A stretch of DNA of 64,000 nt from Flavobacteriales bacterium (lineage in GTDB: Bacteria > Bacteroidota > Bacteroidia > Flavobacteriales_D > Sanyastnellaceae): positions 1-64,000 of the forward strand of contig JADFAK010000022.1 in NCBI GenBank assembly GCA_015665315.1, read 5' to 3'. Numbering within the stretch: position 1 is the first letter of the stretch; each line of letters begins with the position of its first letter. Both the position numbers and the translations under genes were made by a program. Of this stretch, positions 1-7,662 are shown one piece after another. Under the pieces are notes generated by a model, which searched no databases, had not been told where the DNA came from, and was given only the letters and a program-made list of their open reading frames with translations.

Positions 1-40
1 ATCTACTTCGAATTTTCGGCAAAAGTAGCACAATGGGGCG

Positions 41-1057
41 CTATATGTACTCGGGACAAATGCGATCTTGAATTTCAGGCATTTTCAACTTGCGGATAAT
101 ATAAATCAAACTAAGCTCTAATCCACCACGACCATTGCTCGCCGGACGGAGATTGCTCACGTTGATATCATAGCTAATTGCTGCTCGCCAATTGTCGTAA
201 TCCATACCGGCCATGAGGTAACCAGCATCGGAGGCGCGCATGTACAGTCCCACAAAGATCGTTCGATATAAACCGGCCTTGTCATTGAGAATATATCTGC
301 CGGCAGCTCCGAGAATTAGCTCCTTGAACTTGCCTTGGGATTGAAAGAGTAGGGAGGGTAAGAGGTCAATTTCCTGACTTATGGGAAAAGCGGCGTTGGC
401 GTGGAAGTTAAATCGCATGTCAAGTCGCACTGTTGGCTCATTGTAGAAACTTTGTTTCGGCGTATTTAGGTTGAACATGCCCAGTCCGGCATACACTTCT
501 GTTCGCTTTTTGGGCTTCCAGTAATAACCTGCTCCAATATTGAAGTTGAGATAGGTGCGTGAATCCCTATTGTTGGGTTCGTTAGGATCAATGTTGGGGT
601 CAAAAGCTAAACCGTTCCATTGGTTGTCGTATCTCAATTGAGAATAGTCGATTTTTTTATGTGTAAACCCAAGCTGGGCGCCGAATGACAAGGTGTGGAG
701 TGAATCAGTCGAAACAGGAATTAACCACGAGCCTGCGCCATTGACCTGGAGCGTGCTTAAGCGGGAATCACCTGCCTTGTCTTGGTAGATCGAGAGCCCA
801 GTTCCCAATCCACTGATTTGTTTCATGTTACGAGCATCAACAGAACCACCAAAAGTAGAAAAGGGGGTAGTTACCGATTTCCATTGGGTTCGCTGATTGC
901 CGATGAAGCGATAGTCGCCGTTGAACTGACCAGTCATCGCCGGATTGTAGTTCATGGGGGCCACATCAAATTGGGAGAAGTGAATATCCTGTGCGCTCAA
1001 AGCAAGCGAAGAGAACATCAAAGCCCAACACGCGATATGGAGGAATGCTCGTCTCAT
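41..1057 (-). CDS. PorP/SprF family type IX secretion system membrane protein
   Basis: This 338-residue protein has an N-terminal signal peptide ending near SALS-AQ, then the opening typical of the PorP/SprF family (DIHFSQF, PMNYNPAMTG). The rest reads as alternating beta-strands of an outer-membrane barrel. PorP/SprF paralogues work with T9SS-exported proteins at the outer membrane, and SprF is needed for SprB secretion. The start codon overlaps the stop of the upstream 1242-residue cargo gene by 4 bp (ATGA), so the two are probably translationally coupled. A large secreted protein with a gliding-type C-terminal domain followed by its own PorP-like protein is the usual arrangement in Bacteroidota, so this is probably the dedicated partner of that cargo protein. 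I am sure of the family; the specific partner is inferred from context. Confidence 0.9.
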   Translation of the reverse strand: MRRAFLHIACWALMFSSLALSAQDIHFSQFDVAPMNYNPAMTGQFNGDYRFIGNQRTQWKSVTTPFSTFGGSVDARNMKQISGLGTGLSIYQDKAGDSRLSTLQVNGAGSWLIPVSTDSLHTLSFGAQLGFTHKKIDYSQLRYDNQWNGLAFDPNIDPNEPNNRDSRTYLNFNIGAGYYWKPKKRTEVYAGLGMFNLNTPKQSFYNEPTVRLDMRFNFHANAAFPISQEIDLLPSLLFQSQGKFKELILGAAGRYILNDKAGLYRTIFVGLYMRASDAGYLMAGMDYDNWRAAISYDINVSNLRPASNGRGGLELSLIYIIRKLKMPEIQDRICPEYI

Positions 1058-4000
1058 TTTATCACGGTGATATTGCCTTTGTCAAAGTATTCGATACCAC
1101 CAACACAGGTGGCCTCGAGGTAGTAGACGAATACAGCGGGATCAACGGATTTGCCTTTGTACGTACCGTCCCAACCTACACTTTGAGATCGTGTTTCAAA
1201 CATCATTTCACCCCATCGATCGTAAATGGTGAGGTAAACACTTGTAAGATTCTCTCCGCGTATGAACAGGATTTCATTTTGGTCGTCGCCGTTGGGTGAA
1301 AATGCGTTGGGAATGTAGATCGAGGGCGGACCGCAAACAAAATCGACGACAGTTACACGAACAGAGTCCAAATGTGAACATTCGCCATCGCTCACAGTGA
1401 CGTAGAAGACAGTAGTTTCGTCTATGGTAGCGATCGGATTCTCACTGCTCGCATTGTCCAGGAATTCAGCTGGAGTCCAGGAGTAGTTGTAACCTGGAGG
1501 TAGGACGTTCAGTTGAGAAGATTCACCGGCAGAGATCAAGTCTGGATTGGCGGTCGCATTGATACTAAGTGGGTTGAGGCCAGAAATGCTGATCAATGCC
1601 GAATCCAAGGCTGTGCATTCGTTGTTGAAGTTCGATTCTAAATAGATCCAAGTCGTTTCGTTGGCCACAACTTCAACCGATGAGGTTCCTTGACCTTCCA
1701 GTATCAAGTTACTCGGACTCCAGGTGTACTGAAGTTGATCAGAAGGGTTAATCACCTGCACCGTAATCGTATCACCTCCACAAGCCACTACGTCGGCCGA
1801 TATATCGGTTTGCGTTCCGATCAAACTTATGCTCACCGAATCAACTGAAGTGCATTCTCCCGTAATAGCTTGAGCGTATAAAGTAATATTCTCTTCAACG
1901 AAAAATTCGATGTCTGTGTCTTGGTCGTTGTCGTTCAGGCTGATTGAAAAGTCCTCGTATTCCGACCACGTAATTTCGTCGCCGTCGGTAACTGCATTTA
2001 AGTCGACTAATTCAGACTCACAGAGAACCAGGTCGGCTGGGAGTTCGAGGAGAATGGTGTTGACTACGACTTCTTGGAAAAGTGTGTCAATACAGCCATC
2101 ATGCATGATCGTCAAAATGTAATCCGTGTCTTCACCGGCCGTAAATATCGGGTCAGCAACGTCGCTTTCAGAAAGGTAAGTGGCGGGACTCCATTCATAA
2201 GTGTATCCCGGAGTTGTTTCCGTTCCGATGGGCGTTGATTGATCGTCGCAGATTTCAATTGAACCAAAGTCGGTAACCGTAGGCACAATAATCTCAATGG
2301 TATGCATCACCGTATCCGATTGATTGCACGTGCCCGGATGATTGGTAATGAGCGTTACTTCGTAAATTCCTGGTTCGTCGTAGGAATGAAATGGATTGGC
2401 CACGTTCGATGACGAATCATCTCCAAAGTCCCAAGTGAAATTTTGACCGTAAGTACTAGCATTGCTAAATCCGACCGGGGCATTTTGACAATACTGATTC
2501 GGTGCAGAGAACTCGGCTATCGTAATGGGCAGCTGAAAGTCAAATTTAAAAACCCCGTTGTTGCAGTTAAAACTGTTGTTGGTAGGGGAAACAGCGTTGA
2601 ATGGCTCGATTGGAAAGTCGTCGTTGCTTCCACAACCGGCACATACCGACTGGTAAATGACTCCTTTGTCGCTAAAACGCGAAGTTCCGCCGTCCACGTG
2701 CTCATTGCTCACATTTCCTCCGAAGAAAGAAGCGTAGACCACGTCACTAGCGTCGTTCTCAAGAATAATAAGGTAGAAATCACTGGCGTTCGTAGTCGAT
2801 TGATAGGCGTCGTCGGTGGTCTCCATTCCTTCTACCGTCGCGGTGTTGGGATTGGAGGAGGTATTGGTTGTTCCTCCCCAGCCAGACATATATACTTTCC
2901 CACATACGTCGATGAGGAAAGCGGTTGGAGAAAGGTTCGGCTTTCCTGCACCCGTGCCGAAAACGGTTGACCAGATTTTATTCTCAAGTTCACTGTCCAT
3001 TTTCATGACAAGCATGCCGCTATTGGGCTGGGCATAGCCTGCATTTTCGATCCAATAATTGTCGGCAGCGCGGGTTTGTCCGTATGCGTACACTATATTG
3101 TCCAGATCGACTTCCACGAAATAAATTTGGTCGTAGGCCGACGAGCCGACATACGTTCCTTTGAGAATAGCCGTTCCTGCGGCATTCATTTTGATGATGT
3201 ATCCTTCAGCCTGACCGCCGTTGGAGGCATTTTGCCAGGCCGTTGCGGGGATAGGTAGTGTTGAAGTTTCAGTTCCACCACACACGTATATATCGTTGTT
3301 GCTATCGACCGCGATGGAATAGGCGGCATCGTCTCCAGTACCTCCCATATAGGTGCTCCAAATAATGTTTTCTAGTTCGGGATCGAATTTTGTAATGCAC
3401 GCGTCGAGTCCGCCGGCGTTGGTGTTTTGCAGTCCGTTCACAATGGGGAAGTTGGTCGAATAGGTGCATGAAACGACATATATATTGTTGTCGTTATCAA
3501 TCATCACCTCACCTCGCACTTCATCGGCATAATTAAATTTCAAGTCGGGTGCCGTATTCACACCGTCATTTCCAGTTCCTCCTAAAAAGGTACTCGAAGA
3601 GAGGGCACTTCCGAACTGATTGAATTTAGTCACGATAATATCAGAACCATTTACATAATCCACACCTACACCCGAAGGGGCAAAGGCACTTCCACCACCA
3701 AAACTTTGGTCGTAGCTGTTGCCAGTAACCGGGAAGTTGGCCGAAGAAGTCGTTCCATATACAATCAATTCATCACTATCATTGACGATCAAACTGTGAG
3801 GTAACTCGTCGGCACTACCTCCCAAATAGGTACTATAGACCATGAAGGTCCCTGTCGTATCATACTTAGATATCGCGATGTCGGTACCTACCAAAGTTCC
3901 TTGTCCGTCGCCGCCACCCCATGTTTGTTCGTACGACCCGGTAACATAAGGATAACCAGCCCCAAAAGCCGAGCTTCCCGAGTAGAGGAAGCCATCACTG

Positions 4001-4782
4001 TCGAAGGTAGCGGTGTATCCAAAGTTATCGGCAGTAGATCCCGAGTAGGTCGAGAAAATCAATTCGGGATCGATTAAAAGTTCATAAGTCGAATCGTATC
4101 CTTCAGGGAAGTTGAAGGAGCAAATGCCATTATTGAGCACAAATTCGCAAGCAACGAATACCTTTTCTCCATTTATTAGTTGCCAGGCGATGGGCTTCTG
4201 TTCGGTAATGTCGGCAACCGTATTTCGCACGATGAGTCGGTTTTCAACTTTCTCAACCTCAGCTCCTCGGTATTGCCAGGTTATTTGAGATGGATCAGCG
4301 CCAGGCTCAACGATGAAGTCATATTTCAGGAAGAAATCGTTGGAATATAATTTTAGATCGACACCTTCATACAGACTAGGATAGGTCATTTGGCCGAAGG
4401 CTCGACAATTGCCTTTCCACTTGCTGGGATCATTGCCTAGAAAGAAGTTTTGATAGGCAGGCTGAAGTTTATCCCAATGAGGAACTTGTGTTTGATTTGC
4501 ACCTAGAAAGTCTAAGTGGTAAACATGGCCATAAACATTTGCCGAAGGCTTACCTTTTTTATAAGCTTTGGGATTGGCATGTAAATCTGAGACCTCACTG
4601 TAGTCGGCCAAGTGGAAGGTAAAACCATCATTTTCAAACCAAACCCAACCAATTTCGATTTCGGCACGCGCTAGGACTGAAGAAGGCCATTGCCCCTTGT
4701 TCTCAACTAGCTGGTAGTGCGCAGATTGAGAGAAGGACTGGCATGCAATGGTTAGAAGAACAAATGTTAGAAGGAGCTTCAT
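1054..4782 (-). CDS. Secreted SBBP/PKD repeat protein with gliding-motility-type C-terminal domain (T9SS type B cargo)
   Basis: I start this at the ATG at 4782 (MKLLLTF...), not at the track's 4881, because it gives a clean signal peptide ending near QSFSQS; the result is 1242 residues. After the signal comes a DUF7948-like domain (about 22-235, containing ENKGQWP), then repeated SBBP beta-propeller units (about 270-650; motifs such as YLGG, IAVDSNN and DIYVCGG). A PKD-like domain follows (FTWDFGDDSS), then Ig-like modules with PATYL/PAEFL motifs. The C-terminus (about 1155-1242; FSPNGDDQN, IYDRWGE, YYLEA) is the CHU_C/gliding-associated domain that directs export by T9SS. It is probably a surface adhesin or extracellular protein secreted with the PorP protein downstream. 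The ligand is unknown. Confidence 0.88.
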   Translation of the reverse strand: MKLLLTFVLLTIACQSFSQSAHYQLVENKGQWPSSVLARAEIEIGWVWFENDGFTFHLADYSEVSDLHANPKAYKKGKPSANVYGHVYHLDFLGANQTQVPHWDKLQPAYQNFFLGNDPSKWKGNCRAFGQMTYPSLYEGVDLKLYSNDFFLKYDFIVEPGADPSQITWQYRGAEVEKVENRLIVRNTVADITEQKPIAWQLINGEKVFVACEFVLNNGICSFNFPEGYDSTYELLIDPELIFSTYSGSTADNFGYTATFDSDGFLYSGSSAFGAGYPYVTGSYEQTWGGGDGQGTLVGTDIAISKYDTTGTFMVYSTYLGGSADELPHSLIVNDSDELIVYGTTSSANFPVTGNSYDQSFGGGSAFAPSGVGVDYVNGSDIIVTKFNQFGSALSSSTFLGGTGNDGVNTAPDLKFNYADEVRGEVMIDNDNNIYVVSCTYSTNFPIVNGLQNTNAGGLDACITKFDPELENIIWSTYMGGTGDDAAYSIAVDSNNDIYVCGGTETSTLPIPATAWQNASNGGQAEGYIIKMNAAGTAILKGTYVGSSAYDQIYFVEVDLDNIVYAYGQTRAADNYWIENAGYAQPNSGMLVMKMDSELENKIWSTVFGTGAGKPNLSPTAFLIDVCGKVYMSGWGGTTNTSSNPNTATVEGMETTDDAYQSTTNASDFYLIILENDASDVVYASFFGGNVSNEHVDGGTSRFSDKGVIYQSVCAGCGSNDDFPIEPFNAVSPTNNSFNCNNGVFKFDFQLPITIAEFSAPNQYCQNAPVGFSNASTYGQNFTWDFGDDSSSNVANPFHSYDEPGIYEVTLITNHPGTCNQSDTVMHTIEIIVPTVTDFGSIEICDDQSTPIGTETTPGYTYEWSPATYLSESDVADPIFTAGEDTDYILTIMHDGCIDTLFQEVVVNTILLELPADLVLCESELVDLNAVTDGDEITWSEYEDFSISLNDNDQDTDIEFFVEENITLYAQAITGECTSVDSVSISLIGTQTDISADVVACGGDTITVQVINPSDQLQYTWSPSNLILEGQGTSSVEVVANETTWIYLESNFNNECTALDSALISISGLNPLSINATANPDLISAGESSQLNVLPPGYNYSWTPAEFLDNASSENPIATIDETTVFYVTVSDGECSHLDSVRVTVVDFVCGPPSIYIPNAFSPNGDDQNEILFIRGENLTSVYLTIYDRWGEMMFETRSQSVGWDGTYKGKSVDPAVFVYYLEATCVGGIEYFDKGNITVIK

Positions 4783-4864
4783 TGGCAGCAATTTACTCAA
4801 TATAGATGTTCTTTTTGCCGTAAAAAGTTGCTTAGCTTCAAGAGCTACCAAATTTGTTCCCAGT

Positions 4865-4900
4865 AAAAAGACAAAGGCCACCTATATAGGCAGCCTTTGT
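4865..4900 (-). terminator. Rho-independent terminator after the PspC gene
   Basis: Arms ACAAAGGC and GCCTTTGT (4871-4878 and 4893-4900) form a hairpin just downstream of the PspC-gene stop codon. On the minus strand the hairpin is followed by a T-rich run (CTTTTTAC). It separates the PadR-PspC transcript from the T9SS cargo gene, which begins at 4782. Confidence 0.65.
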
Positions 4901-4941
4901 TGCGTAAAAACCAAACGTTTTCCGTTGAAAATGTTGATTAA

Positions 4942-6519
4942 TTATTTATTCCTCAATTCGTCCCAGTTGCCGTCCTTCATGGTCAGACAGCGACCTTCAA
5001 GGTGCGAACGCCAGTAGATTCTTCCAGCATTGTCGCTTAGACATACTGTTTTCCCATCGGGAATATGGATTTTGACGTCGACACTTTGTGAGTGCCAATT
5101 ATCGTGGTAGGGGAAAGAAAGGATAGGCGCGAGGTCCAAGGTGTCTCCATGCAGATCCGATATATACGATATGTTGCCTGCATTTTCGAAGGCTTTGGAA
5201 TTGTTTCTGCCCGTGGCTTCCTTTTCGATTTCGACCACATAAGCTGCGGCCGAGTCGGTTGGATAGAACGCCATGTGTACTTGATTCCCAATGATCACCT
5301 GATCTCCATCTATACGTAACATTTCCAACCAGTCGCGGTCATTGAAATCAATTTGATCGGAGAAGTACTCATCAGAAAGTACATTGATGTACAACGTGTC
5401 GCTGCCGATTTCGTCCAATGAGATCTCGCTGCGCACTTCGGCATCATTAAGATTACCTCGGAACATTCCGAAACTTCCGCTCATGCACAGCACTATGCTT
5501 GTAATGAAGAAAACAATAAATACAATGAAAAGCGGTTTGATACCATTCTTAACATTTAACAACATTCTCAGGCCAGCGATAAAAAACATACCTGAAATGG
5601 AAAGAAAGAACATAACTGTTCCAATGGCGACTAGCGTCAGGTTGCCACTTCCCGCGAAGACGAGATCGTCAATAATATCCCATGATAGGTGTTCATGACC
5701 TAAAACGAGGTTGTCGACAGTAAACCATGTCCCGAAAAGTCCGAGAAAGAACATAATGCCCACGGCAAGAAATGCTACGCCGAAGACCTTCAACAGTACT
5801 TTACCGATTACTTCGAAAAAGCTCCCTAAACCATTGAAGAATTTTTGAAAAAAATCGCTCAAACTTGCTCCAGCTTTTTTCGTGTGTTCTTTGGTGTCGG
5901 ATGAGAACTTCTTGAAGGAATCCTTGACATTGTCCATCTCTTCGTTGATCGTCTTACTGATGTTCTCGACGTTGACGGGCTCGCCCTTCATGTGCAGCTT
6001 TTCGGCTGTAGTCTTGGCTTCAGGAATAATTGCCCACAGAATGATATAGATCAACAAGCCTGTTCCGGCAAAGATCACAGCGAATACGAGTAGGATACGC
6101 AGGACCAATGGATCCCATCCTAAGTAGTGGCTGAAGCCCGAACATACTCCACCAACCATGGCGTCATCTGCGTCTCGATAGATTCTACGACGCGCCTGGC
6201 GGCTGTCTGAATTTCCTGTTGCCGACGAGTGAGCCCTCGGTTCATCGTCGTCGAAGTCGGTCGCATATTCTTCGGGCTGACCCATAATAGCGATTACTTC
6301 TTCGATGTCTTTCATGGTAATTACCTGCTTCCCTGCGTGCAATCTCTCTTGAAAAAGCTCGGCAATTCGCGCTTCGATATCGTCAACAATCTCCTGGCCA
6401 CCTTCAGAGGTCGCGTAAAAGGACTGTATAGTTTTTAGGTATTGGAGTAGCCTTTGGTAAGCTTCTTCTTCAATGTTGAATATGAATCCGCTTATATTGG
6501 CTGATACGGTCTTGTTCAT
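4942..6519 (-). CDS. PspC domain-containing multi-pass membrane protein
   Basis: This 525-residue protein has an N-terminal cytoplasmic domain (about 1-95; acidic and helical), then a PspC domain at about 111-170 with the sequence YRDADDAMVGGVCSG and a transmembrane helix ending LWAIIPEAK. Three or four more hydrophobic segments follow (about 245-325 and 335-355), and the C-terminus is a polar, beta-rich domain. The track opens at a GTG at 6522; I prefer the ATG at 6519, which overlaps the upstream PadR stop as TGATG and implies coupled translation. In Bacteroidota, PspC proteins are often encoded with a PadR regulator and are assumed to sense or respond to envelope stress. The actual role here is unknown. 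Confidence 0.88.
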   Translation of the reverse strand: MNKTVSANISGFIFNIEEEAYQRLLQYLKTIQSFYATSEGGQEIVDDIEARIAELFQERLHAGKQVITMKDIEEVIAIMGQPEEYATDFDDDEPRAHSSATGNSDSRQARRRIYRDADDAMVGGVCSGFSHYLGWDPLVLRILLVFAVIFAGTGLLIYIILWAIIPEAKTTAEKLHMKGEPVNVENISKTINEEMDNVKDSFKKFSSDTKEHTKKAGASLSDFFQKFFNGLGSFFEVIGKVLLKVFGVAFLAVGIMFFLGLFGTWFTVDNLVLGHEHLSWDIIDDLVFAGSGNLTLVAIGTVMFFLSISGMFFIAGLRMLLNVKNGIKPLFIVFIVFFITSIVLCMSGSFGMFRGNLNDAEVRSEISLDEIGSDTLYINVLSDEYFSDQIDFNDRDWLEMLRIDGDQVIIGNQVHMAFYPTDSAAAYVVEIEKEATGRNNSKAFENAGNISYISDLHGDTLDLAPILSFPYHDNWHSQSVDVKIHIPDGKTVCLSDNAGRIYWRSHLEGRCLTMKDGNWDELRNK

Positions 6520-6851
6520 CACTTAGGTTTTTTGGTGGTTTTATTGACAGCGGTTGACAGTTCTTGCCATGTTTTGTCTAATTCAGCTAGAAACATACTG
6601 CCTGTTTCTGTTAGTGAATAATACTTCCTGGGCGGACCGGAAGTTGATTCTTCCCACCGGTAGCTGAGCAATCCGGCGTTTTTGAGTCTGGTAAGCAAAG
6701 GGTATAGTGTTCCCTCTACAACAATGAGCTTCGCTTCTTTCAATTCCTCTATTATATCTGAAGGATAAGCCTCCCGAGTTTTGAGAATCGCCAGTATGCA
6801 AAACTCCAAGACCCCTTTTCGCATTTGGGCTTTGGTGTTTTCGATTTTCAT
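6519..6851 (-). CDS. PadR family transcriptional regulator
   Basis: This 110-residue protein is a PadR-type winged helix. Recognisable stretches are the N-terminal MRKGVLEFCILAIL, the segment AYPSDIIEEL, and the wing EGTLYPLLTRL...GLLSYRWEES.GPPRKYYSLT, followed by a short dimerisation helix. It is the first gene of a two-gene operon with the PspC protein, overlapping it by one base. Upstream lies an inverted repeat overlapping a TAnnTTTG-type promoter, consistent with autorepression, which is usual for PadR proteins. The inducing signal is unknown. Confidence 0.93.
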   Translation of the reverse strand: MKIENTKAQMRKGVLEFCILAILKTREAYPSDIIEELKEAKLIVVEGTLYPLLTRLKNAGLLSYRWEESTSGPPRKYYSLTETGSMFLAELDKTWQELSTAVNKTTKKPK

Positions 6852-6896
6852 ACGTGATGAATTGTTTGTTTGGAGTCATAATAGTAATATCCATTG

Positions 6897-6939
6897 CAAA
6901 CATATAGCTTTTAGATGGTACTATGCAAAACAAAGTACT
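6897..6939 (-). promoter_or_regulatory. Promoter and candidate PadR operator
   Basis: Read on the minus strand, TATGTTTG (6904 to 6897) matches the Bacteroidota -7 box TAnnTTTG. A TTTG at 6929-6926 lies 21 nt further upstream as a -33 box. An imperfect inverted repeat, GGTACTATG-N5-CAAAGTACT on the plus strand (6917-6939, 7 of 9 positions paired), covers that -33 box. Binding there would block transcription of the PadR-PspC operon. The operator assignment is inferred. Confidence 0.5.
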
Positions 6940-7128
6940 AAATATTTACAAATTTTGTGATTTCAAGTCTGCGAAGAGTAACAAACCCCAATCAAAGGAG
7001 GGAAGTAGCTATCGAAGAGTATATTGAATCATTTGCCTTGTGCTAAAAACCAACAATGAACACATTCTGATTTTCGAGAAATATGAACGTAACCTTTTGA
7101 AATAGAACAAGTAAAATGAAATGACGCC

Positions 7129-7269
7129 GTGAAAGATTTCTCCAAAAACGAAGGAAAAAACGAAAAACTGGAAATAATGGCAAAAGCAAAAGCACTCGAC
7201 TTTAGAGCACGAAAAGCACTTATTCTTGTCTTAGGAATCCTAGGAACATTCATAATGTTGATGCCATAA
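7129..7269 (+). CDS. Possible 46-residue single-pass membrane protein
   Basis: This ORF is too short for the track and lies between the PadR gene and the next small gene. From a GTG at 7129 it encodes a lysine-rich N-terminus (KDFSKNEGKNEKLE), then a hydrophobic helix (ALILVLGILGTFIMLM) ending in TAA. An internal ATG at 7177 would give a 30-residue form. The charge pattern is that of a small inner-membrane protein with its N-terminus in the cytoplasm. I do not recognise a family, and the start codon and expression are uncertain. The minus-strand ORF 7029-7253 over the same bases looks like a shadow. Confidence 0.3.
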   Translation: MKDFSKNEGKNEKLEIMAKAKALDFRARKALILVLGILGTFIMLMP

Positions 7270-7393
7270 GAAGGATTATCTGCTCAACTTATGATTATCT
7301 TTAGGGCTCCTCGCAAGGGAACGAAACCTTTTGAAAGATTCAGCGTATAGGTGATTAACTGACAACTGAATCTAACTTTAATACCAAATTGTA

Positions 7394-7573
7394 ATGGATA
7401 CTATCGACGAAATTAACCACTCGGTACTGCAGAAATTGATTGTTATTTTTTTAGGCTTCCTTTTTCTCGGAGTAGTACTTCAGTCTTGTACATATCATCA
7501 GCCTTGTTCAGCTTACAGTAAGATAAGCGTCGAAGAGATGGATGCGCAAGAAGATCTTCCCACTTGGGAATGA
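7394..7573 (+). CDS. Small putative lipoprotein or membrane protein (59 aa)
   Basis: This ORF is one residue below the track's cut-off. It starts with ATG GAT ACT, has a short polar N-terminus, a hydrophobic stretch (LIVIFLGFLFLGVVL), and then QSC, which resembles a lipobox. After it comes a short polar tail with CSAYSK, similar to the cysteine-aromatic motifs of many tiny Bacteroidota lipoproteins, and an acidic end. A strong terminator begins 20 bp after the stop, which supports this being a real gene. The function is unknown. Confidence 0.55.
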   Translation: MDTIDEINHSVLQKLIVIFLGFLFLGVVLQSCTYHQPCSAYSKISVEEMDAQEDLPTWE

Positions 7574-7592
7574 CACCCATAAAATTTAGTAG

Positions 7593-7628
7593 GCCTCGGA
7601 ATTTGAAAAAGTTTCGAGGCTTTTTTTT
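7593..7628 (+). terminator. Rho-independent terminator after the small lipoprotein gene
   Basis: The stem GCCTCGGAA/TTTCGAGGC (7593-7601 and 7612-7620, with one G-T pair) is followed by eight T residues. It lies directly downstream of the 59-codon gene, between it and the convergent MBOAT gene. Confidence 0.85.
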
Positions 7629-7662
7629 GTCTGCAATTCATGCAAATGCTTGTCTGCCGAAT

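Noticed and set aside
782-1299. Plus-strand ORFs 782-1123 and 991-1299
   Set aside because: They lie opposite the PorP-like gene and the end of the T9SS cargo gene, both of which have clear family features. The translations look like random shadow sequence.
2443-2970. 175-residue plus-strand ORF 2443-2970
   Set aside because: It is opposite the SBBP/PKD cargo gene; its translation has no family features and mirrors the repeats of the real gene.
7029-7253. 74-residue minus-strand ORF in the gap after PadR
   Set aside because: It overlaps the better small plus-strand ORF and reads as low-complexity Phe/Ser-rich shadow sequence.
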